A stretch of DNA of 64,000 nt from Terriglobales bacterium (GTDB lineage: Bacteria > Acidobacteriota > Terriglobia > Terriglobales > Acidobacteriaceae): the NCBI GenBank assembly GCA_035573675.1, contig DATMAB010000018.1, positions 226,945 through 290,944 on the forward strand, written 5' to 3'. This document shows positions 27,020 through 34,265 of the stretch, piece after piece. The notes under the pieces are model-generated. The model made no database searches, was not told the DNA's origin, and saw nothing but the letters and a program-made list of their open reading frames with translations. Both the position numbers and the translations under genes were made by a program. Position 1 is the stretch's first letter, and each line of letters starts with the position of its first letter.

Positions 27020-27067
27020 GCCTATCGCTTATCGCTCCTCGCCTACTGCTAGCGCCTATAGCTGCTG
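27020..27067. repeat. Heptamer array
   Basis: Seven words in near-perfect 7-base register (one 6-base unit): GCCTATC, GCTTATC, GCTCCTC, GCCTACT, GCTAGC, GCCTATA, GCTGCTG. It lies between the nucleotidyltransferase start and the terminator of the following secreted-protein gene. Confidence 0.7.
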
Positions 27068-27070
27068 CCC

Positions 27071-27114
27071 CAAAAACAAACCGGCCGTCCCCCGGGTGTT
27101 TCGAGGACGGCCGG
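27071..27114 (-). terminator. Terminator of secreted protein gene A
   Basis: CCGGCCGTCC (27081-27090) pairs perfectly with GGACGGCCGG (27105-27114). On the minus strand the stem is followed by TTTGTTTTTGG. It lies 20 bases past the stop of the minus-strand gene. Confidence 0.85.
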
Positions 27115-27134
27115 ATGTGGCTGGTTCCTGCTCT

Positions 27135-28214
27135 TCAGTTGCCGTTGATGGTGAAGGGCAGCGTAAACGTGGCCGGGTTCGGAGCCGCCAGCGTATCCAG
27201 CGGCCCGGTGCAACCCGAGTTCACGTTCTGATACAGGCTGGCGGAGAAGTCAAAACTCCCGTCAGCGGGCAACGAGCCCTGCGGCCAGTTGTCCTTTACC
27301 TTCGAATGCACCGTGGCCAGAAAGCTGCCTCCGGCGGCCACACTCACGTTCTGCAAGCAAAGGTTCTGCTGGTATCCGGTTCCTGTGCCGGACAAGAGCA
27401 CGTTGAAGTTCGACGTGTCATACTCCCCGGCCGCAGTGTAGCCCAGCACCGCGTTGCCCGGATTCCCGCTCGGATTGGTTGTGAAGCTGGAATCGAGCAC
27501 GATCCCCAGGTCAAACGCCTGGTCGGTCGCGCAGGTATTGGCAATCAGCACGTTGTCCGAATACTGCCCGGGCTGCGTCCCCGTCACCTTCCCGGCCTTT
27601 GCGCCGTTTGCAGGCACAGTCATGTTGGTCGTGCTCAGCATGCCCACGGCGAAATCCTGATCGGTCACGAAGTTGTAGACCTTCAAACAACTCGTGGGAT
27701 GCGCCAATAGGATGTGGACCTGGATGTTGGTCACCGTCCCCACCTTCGGGCCGGCATCCAGCTTCAGGTTGCCCACCAGGTCGGTGCCGTCGGCGCTGGG
27801 AGGCGGGTTGCCCTCGTTGTCGTTGGTAATGGACACGGTTACCGTCGAGACGCCACTCTGTCCCGCCGCCGTAAGCGTAAAGCTCGCGGGGTCAGGCGAA
27901 AGCTCCACGTTCCCGCCCTGCTGACTCTGCAGCAGATTGAACGCGATGCCCGAACCATAATTGGTCGCCGGTGAGCCCAGGTTATCCACCCAGTTCACAT
28001 CGAAGGTGGCGAATTCCCCGATCGGGAACTGGTACGCGTTCACCGTGTAAAAGAGCTGGATGGTTCCCACCGCCTGGCCATTGTTCACGATCACCGGCGA
28101 GCCGGTCGCGTTGTTCACTGTGACCGAGATGGAATCTTTCGCCAGCGCGGCTTCGCTCGCCGCAGCCAGCAGCAGCGCCAGCGCCAGCACTGCGTATTTC
28201 GTCTTGCTCTGCAT
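27135..28214 (-). CDS. Secreted beta-rich protein A, unknown function
   Basis: Protein of 359 residues with a typical signal peptide (residues 1-25, core YAVLALALLLAAASEAALA). The mature part is Asn/Thr/Gly-rich and predicted beta (SVTVNNATGSPVIVNNG), with Cys residues at three places (T-S-C-L-K, N-T-C-A-T, QQNLCLQNVS). No enzyme motif is seen. Neighbouring gene 28541-29605 codes for a protein of the same size and style, ending in an analogous terminator. Its 5' leader is about 270 bases. Confidence 0.7.
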   Translation of the reverse strand: MQSKTKYAVLALALLLAAASEAALAKDSISVTVNNATGSPVIVNNGQAVGTIQLFYTVNAYQFPIGEFATFDVNWVDNLGSPATNYGSGIAFNLLQSQQGGNVELSPDPASFTLTAAGQSGVSTVTVSITNDNEGNPPPSADGTDLVGNLKLDAGPKVGTVTNIQVHILLAHPTSCLKVYNFVTDQDFAVGMLSTTNMTVPANGAKAGKVTGTQPGQYSDNVLIANTCATDQAFDLGIVLDSSFTTNPSGNPGNAVLGYTAAGEYDTSNFNVLLSGTGTGYQQNLCLQNVSVAAGGSFLATVHSKVKDNWPQGSLPADGSFDFSASLYQNVNSGCTGPLDTLAAPNPATFTLPFTINGN

Positions 28215-28540
28215 TGTCTACTTCCTCCTCATGCGCCGGGTCAGCCGGCTTCTGAACTACCCCGGGGCCAAAGCCCTCTCCTGGGGCTGGCTCCTGAGAG
28301 GTGGAGGCCAAGCCTTGCTGGGGATGCCCTGAGGATGGGGCATGGGCGGAAGTTTGAAAATCGGCCACCAGTCTGATTACCCATGGCACGGAGGTGGGAG
28401 AAGTAAGCTCCTCGGTTTCAGCAGGATACAGTTGGAGCGTTACCTCGGTTACCCGCATTTCGGTGAGCGGGTTACTCACGTGCCAAGAAAATCGGCCGTC
28501 CCCAGGTTCGGAGACGGCCGATTGGCCCACCACAGAACGG
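28215..28540. other. Long leader of gene A plus terminator of gene B
   Basis: This gap holds the terminator of the upstream gene (28484-28523) and an unusually long leader for the downstream secreted-protein gene. On the minus strand a polar frame runs through it (EMRVTEVTLQLYP onwards) but has no start with a ribosome site and continues out of frame into gene A, so it is not called. A 6-bp stem ACCCGC/GCGGGT lies at about 28451-28472. Confidence 0.4.
28484..28523 (-). terminator. Terminator of secreted protein gene B
   Basis: AATCGGCCGTC (28490-28500) pairs exactly with GACGGCCGATT (28513-28523), an 11-bp stem with a 12-base loop. On the minus strand it runs on into TTTTCTTGG. The GGCCGTC core is shared with the terminator of gene A. 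Confidence 0.85.
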
Positions 28541-29605
28541 TTACTTCTTGTAGCCGATTGCTCCTGCCGTGCACGTACCAATCGTTGTGCTGCTACCGAG
28601 GTTCGTAATGGTCGCCGTCACATGGAAAGGCTGGTTGGCCGTCGCGCAGCTCGTTGCAATGTTGCTTGGAGCCGGAGATCCGAGACCGTTCCATTCCAAG
28701 TGGTAGTCCACCCACAACGTGTACCCAGCTGGGACAGTGATGTTCTCCAGGTTGTCATCTGCTCCGCTAGGAATGTCGTCGTTCACCTGCTGGAAGTTGG
28801 CCGCACTCAGGTCAGGAAACGCCGGGAAGAGTGAGGCGTGAATCGCCTGCGTCCCGTGTGCATGAACGCCGGTTCGGTCAAAGTGGACACTAACGGTCAC
28901 ATCCGAACCTGTGTTATTCGTCCACAGCACGTTGTAGTAGAATTGGCCCGGGTTGGTAGCAACCTCGATATTCTTCTTGTTGGTCACGATTGTGAAGCGG
29001 CCACCATCGCCCGAACTGATCGCGTTACCTCCACAGTCGTTAAGGAAATTGAACCCGGAGTCGGTGACGAAGCAACTGATTGCCGATCCTTCCGCAACGT
29101 GAACGTGAATGTGAATTGTGTTGTGGGAAATCGGCTTGAAGTTGGCCGCCTGATTTTCCGGGTCAAAACCTACCTGGACGTTGGCCGCATAGTCTCCGGC
29201 AGCTAGCGGTCCAGTGCTGATAGTGATGGTGGATGACTGTGTCGTCCCGTTGCAAACCGTGACTGGAGACGGTGCCACTGTGGTCGCGCTCTGGATCGGA
29301 GGTGCATTTCCGCTGACGGCTAGGGCAACCGTTGCGCAGTCTGCATCTCCATCGTTATCGACTAACGTCAAGTCCACAGGAATGCTGTCGTTGATCGATG
29401 ATCCGGCGCTGACGTTGTAGTCGAAGAACCACTCCACCGGGGCAGCGTTGTCTACCGCCGGCACTCCTCCGGTGCTGTTGTGGGCCACAACCTGTAGTTC
29501 GTCCTTCGGCGGCGGTCCTACCGCCCACGCTGTCAGGCTCGCCCCGGCGATTAGCACCGCCAGCGCGAGCATCGTAAAGATGCCAAAGCTCGTCTCTCTT
29601 CTCAT
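28541..29605 (-). CDS. Secreted beta-rich protein B, unknown function
   Basis: Protein of 354 residues; ATG 29605 follows GAGGAGAC. A signal peptide spans about residues 1-28 (FGIFTMLALAVLIAGASLTAWA). The mature part is Asn/Thr/Asp-rich and beta-predicted, with six Cys residues, an HIHVHVA run in the centre and a C-terminal H-V-T-A-T-I-T-N-L strand. No catalytic motif. Similar length, signal peptide and layout to gene A, but identity looks low. It may be an envelope or extracellular matrix component. Confidence 0.7.
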   Translation of the reverse strand: MRRETSFGIFTMLALAVLIAGASLTAWAVGPPPKDELQVVAHNSTGGVPAVDNAAPVEWFFDYNVSAGSSINDSIPVDLTLVDNDGDADCATVALAVSGNAPPIQSATTVAPSPVTVCNGTTQSSTITISTGPLAAGDYAANVQVGFDPENQAANFKPISHNTIHIHVHVAEGSAISCFVTDSGFNFLNDCGGNAISSGDGGRFTIVTNKKNIEVATNPGQFYYNVLWTNNTGSDVTVSVHFDRTGVHAHGTQAIHASLFPAFPDLSAANFQQVNDDIPSGADDNLENITVPAGYTLWVDYHLEWNGLGSPAPSNIATSCATANQPFHVTATITNLGSSTTIGTCTAGAIGYKK

Positions 29606-30106
29606 ACCTTAGTCTCCTCTTCTCGCCGCGCCTCGCACGCTCATGCCTCTGTCGCCGGCGAATGGTTGCGAACGTTGTTCCAGGCCCAGTGGAGAGGTTC
29701 TTCTCCGGGGAAGGCGGTGCGTCTTCTCTCAGCGCGTGGGAGGGGCCCGGTTCTTACAGACGAAGGAGACTTGAGCGGACCGGCAGGAAGGCCTTTCATC
29801 ATCCACCCTGCCCACCACCTGGGCTGGCGGACGCCAGGGCTGTGGAGCCACAGCCGGTGTGGCTTCCCGCTTGCCCTTGGGGACATCCACAGAGGCGTCG
29901 TCGTTGGCGGGATTATCGAGTGCCGCCATCCGGCCCACGGGCGTCAAGGCCACCCCGCGCGGTGCCAACATGAACACCAGCAGCGTCAGGCAGGAGCCGT
30001 ACACCAGCGGCTTGGCATTCAACCGAGCGAAATCCATCTGGTTCTTGCTCGCTCTTGCCGGATCCTGCCGGCTGGTTGACGAACGTTGAGGGCCCCTAGC
30101 GACAAC
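29606..30106. other. 500-base gap with one doubtful small gene
   Basis: Apart from the hypothetical gene at 29729-30037 nothing is supported. The promoter-side 35 bases hold the ribosome site of gene B. No hairpin with T-run and no repeat array are apparent here. Confidence 0.35.
29729..30037 (-). CDS. Doubtful small exported protein
   Basis: A 102-codon frame starting ATG 30037. A hydrophobic segment (LVYGSCLTLLVFMLAP) near residues 11-26 could be a signal anchor, followed by a Pro/Ala/Arg-rich region. There is no obvious ribosome site and no family match, so it may be a chance frame in a GC-rich gap. Confidence 0.3.
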   Translation of the reverse strand: MDFARLNAKPLVYGSCLTLLVFMLAPRGVALTPVGRMAALDNPANDDASVDVPKGKREATPAVAPQPWRPPAQVVGRVDDERPSCRSAQVSFVCKNRAPPTR

Positions 30107-30334
30107 TCATGTCTTGTCCACGCTCCTGCTTCGCTTGCCTTGAAGCCGGTCAGAACGAAAGTCGTACTCAGAGAACTTGGCCGGCGCGTAGCCGGCTTCT
30201 GCGCCCGACGCCTTGGCCAGGCAGAGTTCGAGCACCCGGTCGGCGCACAACTGCGCCTTCGCCGCGCGCAGTTGCTGCACCAGGTCGGCGCACATGCGTG
30301 CGATCGCGAGCCGCTCTTCGTCGAACCTGGTCAT
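30107..30334 (-). CDS. 75-residue protein with a PilZ-like C-terminal tail
   Basis: ATG 30334 overlaps the stop of PilZ 3 (ATGA) and has AAAGGGGAAA upstream, so it is translationally coupled. The first 50 residues are a charged helix (DEERLAIARMCADLVQQLRA); the end reads YAPAKFSEYDFRSDR, nearly the same as the last strand of the PilZ proteins here (AARFSDYDFP, AAKFAEYDFP). The PilZ barrel itself is absent. It may be a partner derived from a PilZ gene. Confidence 0.6.
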   Translation of the reverse strand: MTRFDEERLAIARMCADLVQQLRAAKAQLCADRVLELCLAKASGAEAGYAPAKFSEYDFRSDRLQGKRSRSVDKT

Positions 30335-30714
30335 GGCATTTCCCCTTTGCCTCCGGCGCCTTGCGTCTGCCTCTGCCTTCCGTTGGCGGGAAAGTCGTAA
30401 TCCGAGAACCTGGCCGCCAGCGCATAGCGGTTCTTCGAACCTTCGCATGGGGTGGAGCGCACCACATGCGCCAGGCAGGACACCTCCGGAGGCGCGTTCG
30501 CTCCCGGCGCCCATCGCAAGATCAGCGTGATGGCCAGCGGCGTGTTGGGTGCCAGCGCTTCTTCTGCGTCGAACAGCGCACCGGACGTACGGATGTCGCG
30601 GGTTTCGCTGCTGTGCCAATCCGTCTGGCCCAGCGCGCGGTAGTGCAGGGGCAGTTGGATGCGGAAGCGCGGCGCGCGGGGATGCAGTCCGTCGCGGCCG
30701 TTCCACCTTTCCAT
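30331..30714 (-). CDS. PilZ-domain protein 3
   Basis: Protein of 127 residues. PilZ barrel: RAPRFRIQLPLHYRALGQ, SSETRDIRTSGALFDAEE, PLAITLILRW, EVSCLAHVVRS, ALAARFSDYDFP. The (D/N)xSxxG motif is D-I-R-T-S-G, with Arg in place of the Ser, so c-di-GMP affinity may be reduced or lost. Head closely resembles PilZ 4. Followed by the coupled PilZ-tail protein. Confidence 0.8.
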   Translation of the reverse strand: MERWNGRDGLHPRAPRFRIQLPLHYRALGQTDWHSSETRDIRTSGALFDAEEALAPNTPLAITLILRWAPGANAPPEVSCLAHVVRSTPCEGSKNRYALAARFSDYDFPANGRQRQTQGAGGKGEMP

Positions 30715-30785
30715 CCAGCTTCTCCTGGGGTGGGAGCGGGCCCGCTGTCCCTGGGATGTGTGCCGTAGCGGTCCCTACTGGGTGC

Positions 30786-30814
30786 AGCCTAGCGGTGCCG
30801 CCGATTTCTGACAA
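30786..30814 (-). promoter_or_regulatory. Promoter of PilZ gene 3
   Basis: On the minus strand TTGTCA (30814-30809), a 17-base spacer and TAGGCT (30791-30786), followed by GCACC. The same spacing, -10 and following CACC occur upstream of PilZ 4. About 72 bases upstream of the start codon. Confidence 0.55.
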
Positions 30815-30963
30815 TCGAACGAAGGTGGAGTTTCCCTGGTGCCGCTGTGCCATCGGCTCTGGCCCCGGAGTGGTGCCGGTGCTATGGCTTTCATGTCTCC
30901 TTATTCCATTCCCATCGCGGTGGTCAGGACGAGTCGTACGTCCGTTCTAACGGCTGAACTAGC

Positions 30964-31329
30964 TCAGGACTGTGATTGCTTTGGCTCGCTCTTGCCGGAG
31001 GGGAAATCGTACTCGGCAAACTTGGCTGCCAGCCTGGCACCGCTTCCCGGGCCGTCTGCAGGGACCGCCCGCACCACATGCGCCAGACAGGAAACCTCGG
31101 GAGGATCCACCACTGGGCCCCGCGCCCACTGCAGGATCACGGTCATCGCCAGCGGGGTATGCGGTGGCAGTGGCTCTGCCGCATCGAAGAGGACGCCCGA
31201 GTGGCTGATGTCATGCGTCTGGCTGCTGTGCCACTCCTGCTGGCCGAGCGCGCGATAGCGCAGCGGCAGTTGGATGCGGAAGCGCGGCGCACGCGCACGA
31301 CGGCCTTCGCCGGTGTCCAATTGCCTCAT
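30964..31329 (-). CDS. PilZ-domain protein 4
   Basis: Protein of 121 residues: RAPRFRIQLPLRYRALGQQE, S-Q-T-H-D-I-S-H-S-G-V-L-F (intact DxSxxG), PLAMTVILQW, EVSCLAHVVRAV, RLAAKFAEYDFPSG. Very similar to PilZ 3, consistent with recent duplication. Single-domain cytoplasmic c-di-GMP-type protein. The next upstream gene is the NarL-type response regulator on the same strand. Confidence 0.82.
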   Translation of the reverse strand: MRQLDTGEGRRARAPRFRIQLPLRYRALGQQEWHSSQTHDISHSGVLFDAAEPLPPHTPLAMTVILQWARGPVVDPPEVSCLAHVVRAVPADGPGSGARLAAKFAEYDFPSGKSEPKQSQS

Positions 31330-31404
31330 CCAGACTCTCTCGCTGGGATTTGAGGAGGGCCGCTACCCTGGGAAGTCCCTGCCAAACGGCCTTTTCGAGG
31401 TGAA

Positions 31405-31433
31405 GCCTACGCGCGCAACCCACAATCGGCAAT
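31405..31433 (-). promoter_or_regulatory. Promoter of PilZ gene 4
   Basis: On the minus strand TTGCCG (31433-31428), 17-base spacer, TAGGCT (31410-31405), then TCACC. Matches the PilZ 3 promoter in spacing, -10 hexamer and downstream bases. A GTGCCATG/CATGGCAC hairpin with a TTCG loop stands upstream at 31465-31484. Confidence 0.55.
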
Positions 31434-31527
31434 TGACCGAAGGTGGTGCCCAGTCCCGTCCGCTGTGCCATGTTCGCATGGCACCAAGGTGGTGCTCGCC
31501 GTTCCGGCCGGCGCAGGGCACCGAATC

Positions 31528-32196
31528 CTACTGCACGTCCACCAGGTTGTGGTTGATGGCGAACAGCGCCAGCTCCAGGCGCGTCGAGACTCCCAGCTTG
31601 TCGAAGATGTTGGTAAGGTGGTGCTTCACGGTGTCTTCGGAAATCGTGAACTTCTGCGCGATATCCTTGTTGGTCAGGCCGGCCACGATGGTCGCGACGA
31701 TCTCCAGTTCCCGGCGCGTGAGGCCGAAATTCTTTCTGCGTCCCTCGCCGCCCGATGCCAGGGCGGCACGCAGGTACTGCACAAGATCGTTGACGCTCTC
31801 CCGGCCCACCCAGAACTGTCCGGACATGACCGTGCGGATGCTCTTCAGCAGCAATTCCGTCGCCGATTCCTTCAGCACCACGCCGCGAGCGCCAAGCTGC
31901 AGGGCCTCGACGATCTGCTCCTTGCCCACCGCCGCCGCCAGCACCATGGTGCGCACCGGCACCGCGCTGTCGGCCAACTGGCGCAGCGTCGTCATGCCCG
32001 GCATGCGCGGCATGGCCAGGTCCAGCAGCAGAATATCGGGCTTGAGCTGTTTGGCCAGCTTCAGCGCCTCGGCGCCGTCGCCCGCCTCGCCCACCACGTG
32101 CATGTCGGGCTCGCCCTCCAGCAGTTTCTTCAAGCCGTCGCGGAAGATGGCATGGTCATCGGCCAGCAGTATGCGGATCTTCTGTGTCTTGTCCAT
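31528..32196 (-). CDS. NarL/LuxR-type response regulator
   Basis: Protein of 222 residues. Receiver domain residues 7-125: acidic pair in LADDHAIF, phospho-acceptor Asp59 in DILLLDLAMP, Lys in VLKESATE. C-terminal LuxR helix-turn-helix about residues 155-215 (LTRRELEIVATIVAGLTNKD, then TVKHHLTNIFDKLGVSTR). DNA-binding regulator partnered with the histidine kinase whose stop codon directly precedes its start. Confidence 0.93.
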   Translation of the reverse strand: MDKTQKIRILLADDHAIFRDGLKKLLEGEPDMHVVGEAGDGAEALKLAKQLKPDILLLDLAMPRMPGMTTLRQLADSAVPVRTMVLAAAVGKEQIVEALQLGARGVVLKESATELLLKSIRTVMSGQFWVGRESVNDLVQYLRAALASGGEGRRKNFGLTRRELEIVATIVAGLTNKDIAQKFTISEDTVKHHLTNIFDKLGVSTRLELALFAINHNLVDVQ

Positions 32197-33972
32197 TTAT
32201 TCCTTGGGCCTCTGGGGAAACAGGATTTCCAGCCGCGCACCGCGCCCCGGAAGCGATTCTATCGTGAGTTCGCCTCCGATGGCGCGCACCCGCTCGCGGA
32301 TGATGCGCGGTCCCTTGCGCTCCTCTTCCAGTTCTGCGTAGGTCAGGCGCCCCACGAAATCGAATCCGCGCCCGTCGTCGCTGATCACCAGCCGGTAGGA
32401 GCCGTCGTGGGCGCTCAGCCGCAGGATCACGCTGCGGGCGTCGCTGTGCTTCAGCACGTTCACCAGCGCTTCCTGCACGATGCGCGCCAGGTCGCGGCTC
32501 ACGCTCGGCGGCAGGGCCAGCTCCTGCAAATCGGTGTCGAAACGCACCGCGATGCCCGTTTCCAGCCGGAACTTGTCCACCAGGCCGGCGATGTACTCCA
32601 GCAGCTTGCGCGGGTCAATCTCCCCCGGCCGCAGTTGATGCATGAGCTCGCGCAGGTTCAGGACCTCGCGATGCAGGATCTTCTGCACCGTGGTGAGCTC
32701 CTCGGCCACGCGCGCGGGATCGCTCAGGTCTTTGCGGCGCAGCACGTCCACCCGCATCTCCGCCGCGATCAGCGACTGGATGGTGCCGTCGTGCAGCTCC
32801 CGCGCCACCCGGGCGCGCTCCACCGCTCCGGCGCGCGAACGCATGCGGCGCAGCAGGTACACGTTGTAGATCGCCGGGCTGACCTGGCGCACCAACCCCT
32901 CGAAGAAGCGCAGGCGCGCCTCCGGGTAGCCCGCCAGGCTCGGATCCAGCAGGTACAACCGGCCGGTCCACTCCCGCCCGAATTCGAAGCTGGAAGCCAG
33001 CATGGATTGGGCGGGATGTCTCTTCAGCAGGCGCGCGGGCAGCTCCGCGGGTATTCCTCGCAGGCGGCGGCCTTCCGCCTGGAAAGCCACAAAACCGAAG
33101 CGGCCGCGGTGACGCCGGGCCGCGTACCAGCTGTGGGCCTCTATCGGGAACAGATAGGTCTCGCGGTCGTCGCCGCTCAGTTCACTGTTCTGCAGCGCCG
33201 CTCGCCCGCCTGCGGCGGGACGCGCTTGCCACAGGAAAGCCCGGCCGGTGCTCACCTCCTGCACCGCGAACAGGGCCTGCTGCGAATCGAAAATGCGTAT
33301 CAGTTCCAGCAGCACCGCCTCCAGGGTCCCGCGCAGGCCGGCTTCCACCCGCGCCATCCCCAACAGCCTGGGAACGATGGCGATCTCGGCCCGCAGGCGC
33401 TTCTCTTCCTCCGCCAGATAGCCCAGCAGGAAACCAAGGATCAGCAGGTAGGTGGAGCGCATTACGAAGCGGTTCACGACCAGGCCCTCGCCCAGGAAGC
33501 CCTTCAGCGGACCGACCGTAAACAACGCCGCCTCTCCCATCAGCAGCAGGACGGTCGCCATCGCTGTGATCACCGTCTCCACGAATCCCCAGCGATACGC
33601 CGCCGCCAGCAGCACAAAGCTGAAGAACAGGAAGAAGGGACTGTTGGGCCCTTCGGTCACCAGGGTCAGGGCCGTGGGCCAGAAGATGTCGGCTGCATGG
33701 ATCCAGAGACGGAGCTTCGGCTCCCACTGCGCGTGGGCCCGCAGCATGGCCAGCACCGCCGTGCTGTACACCAGATAAAGCAGCAGCAGGAAATAGGCAG
33801 CGAAGGAGAAGCGCACCGGCTCGGTCGGAGCCAGGTGAAGGGCCACCATGGCGGTGATCGCCAGGAAGCCTCGGCCGGCCGCCAGCACGCGCTCCTCCCG
33901 CAGGCTTTCGCTTGCGGCGTCCGGCCCGGCAAGCCGCGTATACCAGCGTTTCGCGCCACCCAGGGGTAACAA
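32197..33972 (-). CDS. NarL-type sensor histidine kinase
   Basis: About 591 residues using TTG 33972; no ribosome site is evident and a start some codons downstream is possible. Around six hydrophobic helices cover residues 35-190, then a GAF-like region (210-375). The HisKA_3 motif VARELHDGTIQSL has the phosphorylated His393; the ATPase part has ARIVQEALVNVLKHSDA and ISDDGRGFDF. Sensor of the adjacent response regulator; signal unknown. Two-gene unit transcribed leftward. Confidence 0.9.
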   Translation of the reverse strand: MLPLGGAKRWYTRLAGPDAASESLREERVLAAGRGFLAITAMVALHLAPTEPVRFSFAAYFLLLLYLVYSTAVLAMLRAHAQWEPKLRLWIHAADIFWPTALTLVTEGPNSPFFLFFSFVLLAAAYRWGFVETVITAMATVLLLMGEAALFTVGPLKGFLGEGLVVNRFVMRSTYLLILGFLLGYLAEEEKRLRAEIAIVPRLLGMARVEAGLRGTLEAVLLELIRIFDSQQALFAVQEVSTGRAFLWQARPAAGGRAALQNSELSGDDRETYLFPIEAHSWYAARRHRGRFGFVAFQAEGRRLRGIPAELPARLLKRHPAQSMLASSFEFGREWTGRLYLLDPSLAGYPEARLRFFEGLVRQVSPAIYNVYLLRRMRSRAGAVERARVARELHDGTIQSLIAAEMRVDVLRRKDLSDPARVAEELTTVQKILHREVLNLRELMHQLRPGEIDPRKLLEYIAGLVDKFRLETGIAVRFDTDLQELALPPSVSRDLARIVQEALVNVLKHSDARSVILRLSAHDGSYRLVISDDGRGFDFVGRLTYAELEEERKGPRIIRERVRAIGGELTIESLPGRGARLEILFPQRPKE

Positions 33973-34059
33973 AGGAAGAGTCCGTTTCTCGGCGCATTAT
34001 CCCCCGACACGGAAAGCCGGAGCAAGGCACTTACGTCAGAAGCTTGGCGAAATTTTCTC

Positions 34060-34088
34060 TTGACAGGTCACTTCCTATTTGCTAATAT
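34060..34088 (+). promoter_or_regulatory. Near-consensus promoter without an assigned gene
   Basis: TTGACA (34060-34065), a 17-base spacer and TAATAT (34083-34088): perfect -35, optimal spacing, -10 with two mismatches to TATAAT. It is the best promoter-like match I found in the window. It points right, away from the kinase gene, toward 34265 where the opposite-strand permease gene ends. No plus-strand protein gene follows. Confidence 0.65.
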
Positions 34089-34093
34089 TGTGC

Positions 34094-34262
34094 TGTTGAC
34101 TGTGTCAGTCAGCTAAGTCCTTGAGAATCAAAGACCGAGGGCTTAAGCTCTTTGAAATCAACGGCTTCTCCCCAGACCGTGGGTTTAACTCCTTTGTTAT
34201 CAAAGACCCCGGTATAGGGGGCGGCATCGCTTTGGGCAGCGTCTCCAGCCCCGCCGCCGCGC
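34094..34262 (+). ncRNA. Candidate small RNA with internal mini-hairpin repeats
   Basis: Downstream of the orphan promoter, three similar units recur: CCTTGAGAATCAAAGACC, CTCTTTGAAATCAACGG and CTCCTTTGTTATCAAAGACC. Each can fold a TTGA/TCAA or CTTTG/CAAAG mini-stem. A TTG-started frame exists (34121) but lacks a ribosome site. No terminator with T-run was found, so the 3' end is unknown and the RNA could run antisense into the permease 3' end. Confidence 0.3.
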
Positions 34263-34265
34263 TTC

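Noticed and set aside
28215..28483. c-di-GMP riboswitch in the leader of secreted gene A
   Set aside because: Considered because of nearby PilZ genes, but I could not place the conserved GEMM core or tetraloop-receptor bases.
29641..29886. Additional small frames around 29.7-30.0 kb
   Set aside because: Arg/Pro-rich, no ribosome sites, mutually overlapping; only one doubtful frame was kept at low confidence.
31465..33969. 834-codon frame opposite the two-component genes
   Set aside because: Antisense shadow of high-GC genes: His/Gln/Arg-rich with no recognisable motif, whereas the minus strand codes for complete kinase and regulator proteins.
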